From: Microlunatus speluncae
GTDB lineage: Bacteria > Actinomycetota > Actinomycetes > Propionibacteriales > Propionibacteriaceae
Length of the DNA stretch: 64,000 nucleotides
Direction: 5' to 3'
NCBI RefSeq assembly: GCF_009299835.1
Contig: NZ_VKCZ01000019.1
Coordinates: 372,001 to 436,000 of the forward strand
This document shows positions 42,644 through 49,995 of this stretch, one piece after another. The notes beneath the pieces are model-generated. The model ran no database searches, was not told the DNA's origin, and saw only the letters and a list, made by a program, of their open reading frames with translations. Every line of letters begins with the position of its first letter. Position 1 is the first letter of the stretch. Both the position numbers and the translations under genes were made by a program.

Positions 42644-42704
42644 GCCGACCCGCCAGAAGTGCACGCGTTTCTGCGGCGTGTCGGTGCACAAGTGGCGTCT
42701 CGGC
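42644..42704 (+). repeat. 61-base hairpin repeat, copy C2
   Basis: The best-paired copy: GCCGA/TCGGC, GCCA/TGGC and GTGCAC/GTGCAC stems are separated by two symmetric 3x3 internal loops and closed by a 19-base loop with TGCGGCGTGTCG. It is the left member of an inverted pair with C3 (43970-44030), which differs at three positions; similarity continues into flanking AAAACC. Confidence 0.92.
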
Positions 42705-42772
42705 ATGCCGGGTGATCCGGCGGCCTGTGGATAACTCTGCGGACCGTCGGGGAGTTGTCGGACACTCTCGGC

Positions 42773-43714
42773 ATGAACGTTCCCGAGATCGTGCCGATCA
42801 TCGCCGATCGTCGCTTGCCGACCGATCGCCCCTTCACCCGTCATCGGGCCGCCCAGGCCGGGGTGGGCCGGCGGGTGCTCGATCGGCTGGTAGCCGAAGG
42901 CGCGCTGCGAAAGTTGCTTCGCGGTGTCTATCTCGACGCCTCGGCCCGCGAGACCGTGGCGATCAGGGCCGAGGCCGTGGCCCTGGTCGTTCATCCGGAG
43001 GCGGTGATCACCGACCGGACAGCGGCCTGGCTGCACGGCGCCAGCATCAACCCGGCCGGCGACTACCTGCCGCCGGTGTCGGTGTTCCAGTTGCCCGACA
43101 ACTCCCGGATCAGGGCTGCGGCGACCACCAGCGGGACCCGGACCCTGGAGCCCGACGACATCGAGATCGTCAACGGCATCCGGGTCACCACGCCGCTGCG
43201 CACCGCCCTGGACCTCGGCCGACTGCTCAAGCGGGACGCGGCGTTGGCCGCCCTCGACGGCCTGCTCCGCCTCGGTCGGTTTCACCAGGCTGACCTGCGG
43301 TCGGAGACCCGCCGGTTCCGCGGATACCGAGGGGTCGTGCAACTCCGGTGCCTGATCCCACTCAGCGACGCCCGATCCGAGTCACCTCAGGAATCGGTCC
43401 TGCGCCTGCGTTGGCTCGACGCGATGCTTCCCGAACCGCATCCGCAGTACGTCGTCGTCGATGACAACGGCTTCCCGATCTATCGGCTCGATCTTGCGGA
43501 TCCGACGGTGCGCTTTGCTGCCGAGTACGACGGGCAGGACCATCACTTCACCGCCGAACAGCGCGAGCGTGACGACCGCCGTCGGGCTTGGCTGCGACGT
43601 CGGGGATGGCTCATCGACGTCTTCGATCGAAAGGCCCTGGCCTCCCGCACCGTTCGATCTCGGTTGGTGGACGGGCATCGGCGAGCCATGACGCGCCACC
43701 ACGCTGCGGCCTGA
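42773..43714 (+). CDS. AbiEi antitoxin-like domain fused to DUF559 nuclease-like domain
   Basis: A 313-residue protein with an N-terminal winged-helix region of the type IV AbiEi antitoxin style (RHRAAQAGVGRRVLDRLVAE then GALRKLLRGVYLDASAR) and a middle region with AEAVALVVHPEAVITDRTAA. The C-terminal DUF559/Vsr-like fold has RFAAEYDGQDHHFTAEQRER, followed by DDRRRAWLRRRGWLIDVF, which keeps the E-D-H and D-R pattern of that nuclease-like family. Such proteins are abundant in actinobacteria, function unproven; an AbiEii toxin partner is absent. The gene breaks the otherwise common pheT-argC adjacency and is bounded by inverted C repeats. GACACT ends six bases before the ATG. Confidence 0.82.
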   Translation: MNVPEIVPIIADRRLPTDRPFTRHRAAQAGVGRRVLDRLVAEGALRKLLRGVYLDASARETVAIRAEAVALVVHPEAVITDRTAAWLHGASINPAGDYLPPVSVFQLPDNSRIRAAATTSGTRTLEPDDIEIVNGIRVTTPLRTALDLGRLLKRDAALAALDGLLRLGRFHQADLRSETRRFRGYRGVVQLRCLIPLSDARSESPQESVLRLRWLDAMLPEPHPQYVVVDDNGFPIYRLDLADPTVRFAAEYDGQDHHFTAEQRERDDRRRAWLRRRGWLIDVFDRKALASRTVRSRLVDGHRRAMTRHHAAA

Positions 43715-43969
43715 GTCCGGATCCACCGATCAGCGCCAAAGCGAGCGGCGCGGAGGGTGCGCCGGCAAGGCGTCGACGCGGATGGCGGTCTGCTTGGCCG
43801 TTGAGCGAACGAGCTCGCGGCAAGCGTGCACCGCTGGGTCCGCGCAGTAGGCGCCCTCAGTGGATCCAAGCTGATCCGTCGGGTCCGGCCGAGCCGCGGC
43901 CCGTCGACTCCACCAGGAACCTGATCTGATTCCGGGCCCATCCGCGCCTCGTCTCCGGCCCGACCCTCA

Positions 43970-44030
43970 GCCGAAACGTCACTTGTGCACCGACACGCCG
44001 CAGAAACGCGTGCACTACTGGCGGGTCGGC
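43970..44030 (-). repeat. 61-base hairpin repeat, copy C3 (inverted to C2)
   Basis: Read on the minus strand it matches C2 at 58 of 61 positions. It lies in the 364-base gap between the AbiEi-DUF559 gene and argC. The rest of that gap (43715-43969) shows no gene or clear signal. Confidence 0.92.
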
Positions 44031-44041
44031 GGGTTTTGGGG

Positions 44042-44077
44042 TTGGCATTGCTATTCGTTGTTTGGCATAGTTATGCC
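44042..44077 (+). promoter_or_regulatory. argC promoter with overlapping ARG-box-like palindrome
   Basis: TTGGCA (44042-44047) and CATAGT (44066-44071) are an 18-base-spaced promoter. The -10 overlaps GGCATA-GT-TATGCC (44064-44077), an AT-richer inverted repeat like actinobacterial ArgR boxes. The -10 ends seven bases before the ATG at 44079, so argC is probably leaderless and repressed by ArgR, which this operon encodes. Confidence 0.65.
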
Positions 44078-44078
44078 T

Positions 44079-45110
44079 ATGGTGAGAGTGGCGGTGGCTG
44101 GGGCTACCGGGTACGCGGGCGGGGAGTTGCTTCGGTTGCTGCTCGGGCATCCGGACGTTGAGATCGGGGCGGTGACGGCTGGGGGGAGTGCTGGGTCGCG
44201 GCTGGGGGATCATCAGCCGCATCTGGTGCCGCTCGCCGATCGGGTGGTCGGGGCGACCGATGCCGAGACGTTGGCCGGGCATGACGTGGTCTTCCTGGCG
44301 TTGCCGCACGGCACATCGGCGGCGATCGCTGCGCAGCTCGGCGCGGACACCGTGGTGATCGACTGCGGCGCCGACTTCCGGCTCACCGACCCGGCGGACT
44401 GGCAGCAGTTCTACGGCAGCGCGCATGCGGGGAGCTGGCCGTACGGGTTGCCGGAGCTGCCCGGTCAGCGGGGCAAGCTCGCCAGGGCGCAGCGGATCGC
44501 CGTGCCCGGCTGCTATCCGACGACGGGCACACTGGCGCTGCTGCCGGCGATCACCCACCAGTTGATCACCGCCCGGGACGTGGTGATCGTCGCGGCCAGT
44601 GGGCCGTCCGGCGCGGGCCGGTCGCTGAAGCCGCACCTGCTCGGCTCGGAGTTGATCGGCTCGGCCAGCGCGTACGGGGTCGGCGGCGGGCACCGGCACA
44701 CCCCCGAGTTGCTGCAGAACTTCACGGCCTGCGGAGCCGAGGATCCGACCGTCTCCTTCACCCCGGTGCTGGTGCCGATGTCCCGGGGCATCCTGGCCAC
44801 CTGCACCGCGCCGCTGGCCGATCCCAAGATCAACTCGGCTCGGGCCCATGCCGCCTACGCCGAGACGTACGCCGACGAACCGTTCGTCCACCTGCTGCCG
44901 GAGGGGCAGTGGCCGCAGACCCAGGCCGTGCTCGGCAGCAACGCGGCCCACGTGCAGGTCACCGTCGATCAAGCCGCCGGCCGGCTGGTTGCGGTCGCGG
45001 CCATCGACAACCTGACCAAGGGCACCGCCGGTGGCGCGATCCAGTCGATGAACCTCGCTCTCGGCCTGGCCGAGACCACCGGCCTCAGCACCGTAGGAGT
45101 TGCACCGTAA
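44079..45110 (+). CDS. argC: N-acetyl-gamma-glutamyl-phosphate reductase
   Basis: Third enzyme of arginine synthesis; it reduces N-acetylglutamyl phosphate with NADPH. 343 residues. The nucleotide loop is VAVAGATGYAGGELLRLL, the catalytic Cys is in RIAVPGCYPTTGTLALLP, and GGHRHTPELLQ carries the conserved His. Start ATG 44079 is preferred; ATG 44073 lies inside the operator. The first 200 bases have a lower GC share and more TTG codons than the neighbours. Its stop overlaps argJ by one base. Confidence 0.95.
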   Translation: MVRVAVAGATGYAGGELLRLLLGHPDVEIGAVTAGGSAGSRLGDHQPHLVPLADRVVGATDAETLAGHDVVFLALPHGTSAAIAAQLGADTVVIDCGADFRLTDPADWQQFYGSAHAGSWPYGLPELPGQRGKLARAQRIAVPGCYPTTGTLALLPAITHQLITARDVVIVAASGPSGAGRSLKPHLLGSELIGSASAYGVGGGHRHTPELLQNFTACGAEDPTVSFTPVLVPMSRGILATCTAPLADPKINSARAHAAYAETYADEPFVHLLPEGQWPQTQAVLGSNAAHVQVTVDQAAGRLVAVAAIDNLTKGTAGGAIQSMNLALGLAETTGLSTVGVAP

Positions 45111-46261
45111 TGAGCGTGACCACGCCCAAGGGATTCGTCGCGGCCGGGGCCGCGGCCGGGCTCAAGGTCTCCGGCAAGCCCGACCTGGCGCTGGTGATCA
45201 ACAACGGCCCCGAGTACGCGGCCGCCGGCGTCTTCACCAGCAACCGGGTGAAGGCCGCTCCGGTGGTCTGGTCGCAACAGGTGCTCGCCGACGGCAAGCT
45301 CCGGGCGGTGATCCTGAACTCCGGCGGCGCCAACGCCTGCACCGGTCCGGAAGGCTTCGGCGACACCCACCGGACGGCGGAGCACACCGCCTCGGCGCTC
45401 GGGGTCGGCGCGATCGACGTCGCCGTCTGCTCCACAGGCCTGATCGGCGTCCGGCTCGAGCTGGACAAGATCATCGAGACGCTGCCGAGCCTGGTCGAGC
45501 AGGCCTCGGCCGAGGGGGGCCGGGCGGCGGCCGAGGCGATCATGACCACCGACACGGTGTCCAAGCAGGCCGAGCACCGGGGGAGCGGGTGGAGCATCGG
45601 CGGGATGGCCAAGGGCGCCGGGATGTTGGCGCCCGGGCTGGCCACGATGCTGGTGGTGATCACCACCGATGCCGTCGTACCGCCGGCCCAGCTCCATGAT
45701 CAGCTCGCCGACGCCTGCCGGATTACCTTCGACCGGGCGGACAGCGACGGCTGCATGTCGACCAACGACACGGTGATCGTCATGGCCAACGGCGCCTCCG
45801 GCACGACTCCGGACCCGACCGAGTTCGGCGCCGCGCTGACCGCGGTCTGCGCCGACCTGGCCCAGCAGCTGATCGCCGATGCCGAGGGTGCGGCTCACGA
45901 GATCGAGATCGTCGTGGCCGGCGCCGCGACCGAGGCCGAGGCGGTCGACGTCGGCCGTACGGTGGCCCGGAGCAACCTGTTCAAGTGCGCGATCTTCGGC
46001 AACGATCCCAACTGGGGCCGGGTGCTGGCCGCGATCGGCACCACCACCGCCACCTTCGAGCCGGACCAGCTCGACGTCGCGTTCAACCAGATCCAGGTCT
46101 GCCGGGCCGGCGGCATCGGCGAGCCGCGTGAGCTGGTCGATCTGTCCGCCCGCAAGGTCCGGGTCGACATCGACCTGCACGCCGGCACCGAGACCGCCAC
46201 CATCCTGACCAACGACCTCACGTACGACTACGTGAAAGAGAACGCGGAGTACTCCTCATGA
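45110..46261 (+). CDS. argJ: bifunctional ornithine acetyltransferase/N-acetylglutamate synthase
   Basis: ArgJ moves the acetyl group from N-acetylornithine to glutamate, closing the cyclic pathway. 383 residues. The self-cleavage site is the Thr of GAGMLAPGLATMLVVITTDA; the chain is cut before it into alpha and beta subunits. EAIMTTDTVSKQA and CKFAIFG-like FKCAIFGNDPNWGRVLAAIG are further signatures. Starts at TAATG with argC and overlaps argB by four bases. Confidence 0.96.
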   Translation: MSVTTPKGFVAAGAAAGLKVSGKPDLALVINNGPEYAAAGVFTSNRVKAAPVVWSQQVLADGKLRAVILNSGGANACTGPEGFGDTHRTAEHTASALGVGAIDVAVCSTGLIGVRLELDKIIETLPSLVEQASAEGGRAAAEAIMTTDTVSKQAEHRGSGWSIGGMAKGAGMLAPGLATMLVVITTDAVVPPAQLHDQLADACRITFDRADSDGCMSTNDTVIVMANGASGTTPDPTEFGAALTAVCADLAQQLIADAEGAAHEIEIVVAGAATEAEAVDVGRTVARSNLFKCAIFGNDPNWGRVLAAIGTTTATFEPDQLDVAFNQIQVCRAGGIGEPRELVDLSARKVRVDIDLHAGTETATILTNDLTYDYVKENAEYSS

Positions 46262-47253
46262 CGGCCACTCCGGATGAGCACCGGCTGACCTTGATCGAGA
46301 AGGCGTCGATCCTGACCGAGGCTCTGCCCTGGTTGGAGACCTACGCCGGCAAGACCGTCGTGATCAAATACGGCGGCAACGCCATGATCGACGAGGACCT
46401 GAAGCGGGCGTTCGCCTCCGACATCGTGTTCATGAAGCGGTGCGGCGTGCATCCGGTCGTCGTGCACGGCGGCGGTCCGCAGATCTCCGGCATGCTGAAG
46501 CGGCTGGGGATCGCCAGCGAATTCAAGAACGGTCTCCGGGTGACCAGTCCGGAGGTGATGGAGGTCGTCCGGATGGTGCTGGTCGGGCAGGTCGGCCGGG
46601 ACCTGGTCGGCTTGATCAACCAGCAGAGCACCCTCGCGGTCGGCATGTCCGGCGAGGACGGCGGCCTGTTCACCGCCGAGCGTAAGAGCCTCACGGTCGA
46701 CGGCGAGGAGATCGATCTCGGCCTGGTCGGGGACGTCACCGCCGTGCACACCGAGGCGATCGAGGGCCTGATCGGCGCCGGCCGGATCCCGGTCGTCGCC
46801 AGCATCGCGCCCGACGTGAACGGGGTCGTGCACAACGTCAACGCCGACACGGCCGCCGCGGCGCTGGCCGTTGCGCTCAAGGCCGACCGGCTGGTTGTGC
46901 TCACCGATGTCGAGGGCCTCTACGCCGACTGGCCGAACAGCACCGAGGTCGTCACCAACATCTCCGCCTCGCAGTTGCGGCAGCTGATGCCGTCGCTGGA
47001 GTCGGGCATGGTGCCGAAGATGGAGGCCTGCCTGCGCGCGGTCGAGGGCGGGTTGACCCGGGCCACGGTCACCGACGGCCGGGTGCCGCACTCGCTGCTG
47101 CTGGAGATCTTCACCAACGAGGGCCTCGGCACCATGATCATCCAGGACGGTCTGGTCCGCCTCGGCAGCCGGGTCTTCCCGGCCGGTGAGCCGATCCCGG
47201 ACCACGAACTGCACAAGGGCGAATTCATGATCACCAAGGGGACCACGGCATGA
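46258..47253 (+). CDS. argB: acetylglutamate kinase
   Basis: ArgB phosphorylates N-acetylglutamate and is usually the feedback-inhibited step. 331 residues, slightly longer than typical. VVIKYGGNAMIDEDLKRAFA carries the first catalytic Lys and glycine loop; HPVVVHGGGPQISGMLKRLG binds substrate; the N-terminal helix EHRLTLIEKASILTEALPWL is the extra helix linked to arginine inhibition. VVLTDVEGLYADWPN is the nucleotide region. It overlaps argJ and argD by four bases each. Confidence 0.96.
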   Translation: MTATPDEHRLTLIEKASILTEALPWLETYAGKTVVIKYGGNAMIDEDLKRAFASDIVFMKRCGVHPVVVHGGGPQISGMLKRLGIASEFKNGLRVTSPEVMEVVRMVLVGQVGRDLVGLINQQSTLAVGMSGEDGGLFTAERKSLTVDGEEIDLGLVGDVTAVHTEAIEGLIGAGRIPVVASIAPDVNGVVHNVNADTAAAALAVALKADRLVVLTDVEGLYADWPNSTEVVTNISASQLRQLMPSLESGMVPKMEACLRAVEGGLTRATVTDGRVPHSLLLEIFTNEGLGTMIIQDGLVRLGSRVFPAGEPIPDHELHKGEFMITKGTTA

Positions 47254-48497
47254 GCAACGAGCTCGAGGTGGGTCAGGATCTGACCAGGCTGCAGGGCAAC
47301 GGCCGGACCAGCGCCGACGTCCTGGCCGGTTACGGCTCGGCGATCATGCCGACGTTCGGCACCCCGAAGCGGGTCTTCGTCCGCGGCGAGGGCTGCTACG
47401 TCTGGGACGCGGAGGGCCGGCGGCACCTCGACCTGCTGGGCGGGCTCGCGGTCAATGCACTGGGCCACGCGCACCCGACCGTGCTGGCGGCGATCACCAG
47501 CCAGCTGTCGACGCTCGGCCACGTGTCCAACTTCTTCGCCACCCCGGCCCAGGTCGCGCTCGCCGAACGGCTGACCGCGCTGGTCGGCGGCGCCGACGTC
47601 GACGCCCGGGTCTTCTTCGCCAACTCCGGCACGGAGGCCAACGAGGCCGCGTTCAAGATCACCCGGCAGACCGGCCGGACCAAGATCATCTCCACCGAGG
47701 GCGCGTTCCACGGCCGGTCCCTCGGCTCGCTGGCTCTGACCCACAGCCCGAAATATCGGGAGCCGTTCGAGCCGCTGCCGGGGGACGTCACCTTCGTCCC
47801 GTACGGCGACGCCGCTGCCCTGGCCGAGGTGCTGGACGAGACCGTGGCCGCCGTGGTGCTGGAGCCGATCCAGGGCGAGAACGGCGTGGTGGTGCCGCCG
47901 CCGGGCTACCTGGCCAAGGCCCGGGAGCTGTGCGACGCCGCCGGCGCCCTGCTCTGGATCGACGAGATCCAGACCGGGATGGGCCGGACCGGTTCGTGGC
48001 TGGTGCACACCGACCAGGGGGTCCGGGCCGACATCGTGACGCTGGCCAAGGGGCTCGGCAACGGCTTCCCGATCGGCGCCTGCCTGGCCACCGGCCGGGC
48101 CGCGACGCTGCTCGGCCCGGGCAGCCACGGCACGACGTTCGGCGGCAATCCGGTCGCCGCGATCGCCGGTCTCGCCGTGATGGCGGTGATCGAGCGGGAC
48201 GGGCTGCTGGCCAACGCCACCGCGATGGGTGAGCGACTCGCCTCGATGATCCACCTGGTCGGCAACTGGCACATCGCCGGCGTGCGCGGCCGCGGCCTGC
48301 TGCAGGCGATCGTGCTGAACAAGCCGATCGCCGCGGCCGCCGTCGATCTTGCCCTCGATGCCGGGTTCGTGATCAACGCGCCGCGGCCGGACGTGATCCG
48401 GATCGCCCCGCCGTTGATCATCACCGGCGAGCAGCTCGACAGCTTCGTCCACGCCCTGCCCGGCATCCTCGACGCCGCCGCAGAGGTGCCGGCATGA
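47250..48497 (+). CDS. argD: acetylornithine aminotransferase
   Basis: PLP-dependent class III aminotransferase making N-acetylornithine. 415 residues. FFANSGTEANEAAFKITRQT binds PLP phosphate, LLWIDEIQTGMGRTGSW has the Asp contacting the pyridine, and the Schiff-base Lys is in IVTLAKGLGNGFPIGACL. The N-terminus is about 20 residues longer than usual before YGSAIMPTFG. It overlaps argB and argF by four bases each. Confidence 0.95.
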   Translation: MSNELEVGQDLTRLQGNGRTSADVLAGYGSAIMPTFGTPKRVFVRGEGCYVWDAEGRRHLDLLGGLAVNALGHAHPTVLAAITSQLSTLGHVSNFFATPAQVALAERLTALVGGADVDARVFFANSGTEANEAAFKITRQTGRTKIISTEGAFHGRSLGSLALTHSPKYREPFEPLPGDVTFVPYGDAAALAEVLDETVAAVVLEPIQGENGVVVPPPGYLAKARELCDAAGALLWIDEIQTGMGRTGSWLVHTDQGVRADIVTLAKGLGNGFPIGACLATGRAATLLGPGSHGTTFGGNPVAAIAGLAVMAVIERDGLLANATAMGERLASMIHLVGNWHIAGVRGRGLLQAIVLNKPIAAAAVDLALDAGFVINAPRPDVIRIAPPLIITGEQLDSFVHALPGILDAAAEVPA

Positions 48498-49453
48498 ACG
48501 CCACCAGCCCCGCGATCCGGCACTTCCTGGCCGACGACGACCTGAGTCCGGCCGATCAGGCCACGGTGCTCGAGTTGGCCGCCCGGCTGAAGTCCGAGCC
48601 GTACGCCGAGCGTCCGCTGGCCGGCCCGCGGAGCGTCGCGGTGCTGTTCGACAAGCCGACCCTGCGCACCCAGTCCTCGTTCAGCGCGGGCATCGCCGAG
48701 CTCGGCGGCCATTCCATGATCGTGGACGGCCGGCTGGCCGGGATCGGCACCCGGGAGTCGGTCGCCGACGTGGCCCGGGTGCTGGGCCGGCAGTGCGCGG
48801 CGATCGTCTGGCGCACCTTCGCCCAGGACGATCTGGCCGCGATGGCCGAATACGCCGGCGTCCCGGTGATCAACGCGCTCACCGACGACTACCACCCGTG
48901 TCAGATCCTGGCCGACCTGCAGACGATCATGGAGCACCGGGGGACCCTGGCCGGCCGATCGCTGGCCTACCTGGGCGACGGCGCCAACAACATGGCCCAC
49001 TCCTACGCCCTCGGCGGCGCGACCGCCGGGCTCAAGATCACGATCGCCGCCCCGGAGGGCTTCCAGCCCCGGCCCGACATCATCGAGCGGGCCCAAGGCA
49101 TCGCGGCCGGCACCGGCGGCGAGGTGATCATCACCGACGACCCGGCGGCCGCGGTGGCCGGGGCCGACGTGATCGCCACCGACACCTGGGTCTCGATGGG
49201 GCAGGAGAACGACGGCCACGACCGGTCGGCGATCTTCAGCCCGTACCGGGTGACCGCCGACCTGCTCGGCAAGGCCGCCCCGGACGCGATCGTGCTGCAT
49301 TGCCTGCCGGCCTACCGGGGCAAGGAGATCGACGCCGACGTGATCGACGGGCCGCAGTCGGTGGTCTGGGATCAGGCGGAGAACCGGCGGCACGCTCAGA
49401 AGGCCCTGCTGGCCTTCCTGCTCGATCCCGACCGGCACCGGGCCGGATCATGA
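48494..49453 (+). CDS. argF: ornithine carbamoyltransferase
   Basis: ArgF makes citrulline from ornithine and carbamoyl phosphate. 319 residues. DDYHPCQILADLQTI, DTWVSMGQEN (ornithine-type SMG loop) and LHCLPAYRGKEI are intact. The carbamoyl-phosphate loop, usually STRTR, reads KPTLRTQSSFSAGIAELGG, so S-T-R-T-R is replaced by T-L-R-T-Q. The SMG loop and the presence of argJ still argue for an ornithine enzyme. It overlaps argD and argR by four bases each. Confidence 0.92.
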   Translation: MNATSPAIRHFLADDDLSPADQATVLELAARLKSEPYAERPLAGPRSVAVLFDKPTLRTQSSFSAGIAELGGHSMIVDGRLAGIGTRESVADVARVLGRQCAAIVWRTFAQDDLAAMAEYAGVPVINALTDDYHPCQILADLQTIMEHRGTLAGRSLAYLGDGANNMAHSYALGGATAGLKITIAAPEGFQPRPDIIERAQGIAAGTGGEVIITDDPAAAVAGADVIATDTWVSMGQENDGHDRSAIFSPYRVTADLLGKAAPDAIVLHCLPAYRGKEIDADVIDGPQSVVWDQAENRRHAQKALLAFLLDPDRHRAGS

Positions 49454-49995
49454 TCTCCGCCCCACCGAGCAAGGCGGCCCGGCAGGCCAAGATCATCGAG
49501 CTGCTGGGCCAACACCAGGTCCGCTCCCAGACCGAGCTGGCCGAGCTGCTGGCCAATGACAACGTCAGCGTCACCCAGGGCACGCTGTCCAAGGACCTGG
49601 TCGAGGTCGGCGCGCTGCGGATCCGCGGCGAGGGCGGCCACCTGATCTACGCGGTCCCGTCCGACGGCGGCGACCGCACCCCGCATGCCGGCGAATACGC
49701 CACCTTCGAGGTCCGGCTGGCCCGGCTCTGCAACGAGGTGTTGACCACGGCGGAGGCGTCGGCCAACCTGGCCGTGTTGCGCACCCCGCCGGGAGCGGCG
49801 CAGTATTTCGCTTCGGCGATCGACCGCGTCGGCTGGCCGGCGATCCTCGGCACCATCGCGGGCGACGACACCGTCGTGGTGATCACCCGCGACCCGACCG
49901 GCGGCGCCGCGATCGCCGAACAGTTCTTGATCATGGCCCGGACCGGCAAGCCGATCGGCCCAGCAGATTCTGACGAAGGAGCATCCATCCCGTGA
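49450..49995 (+). CDS. argR: arginine repressor ArgR
   Basis: Arginine-dependent repressor of the pathway, 181 residues. The N-terminal winged helix reads KAARQAKIIELLGQHQVRSQ, TELAELLANDNVSVTQGTLS and KDLVEVGALRIRG, the standard ArgR DNA-binding domain. The C-terminal hexamerisation domain contains GWPAILGTIAGDDTVVVITR with the two Asp that bind arginine. Position between argF and argG is usual for actinobacteria. The likely target is the palindrome over the argC promoter. Overlaps argF (ATGA) and argG (GTGA). Confidence 0.95.
   Translation: MISAPPSKAARQAKIIELLGQHQVRSQTELAELLANDNVSVTQGTLSKDLVEVGALRIRGEGGHLIYAVPSDGGDRTPHAGEYATFEVRLARLCNEVLTTAEASANLAVLRTPPGAAQYFASAIDRVGWPAILGTIAGDDTVVVITRDPTGGAAIAEQFLIMARTGKPIGPADSDEGASIP

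Noticed and set aside
39816..42689. Long minus-strand open frame opposite pheS and pheT
   Set aside because: GC-rich antisense shadow of conserved synthetase genes.
43715..43969. Possible second gene (AbiEii-like toxin) after the AbiEi-DUF559 gene
   Set aside because: The gap is too short and shows no convincing frame.
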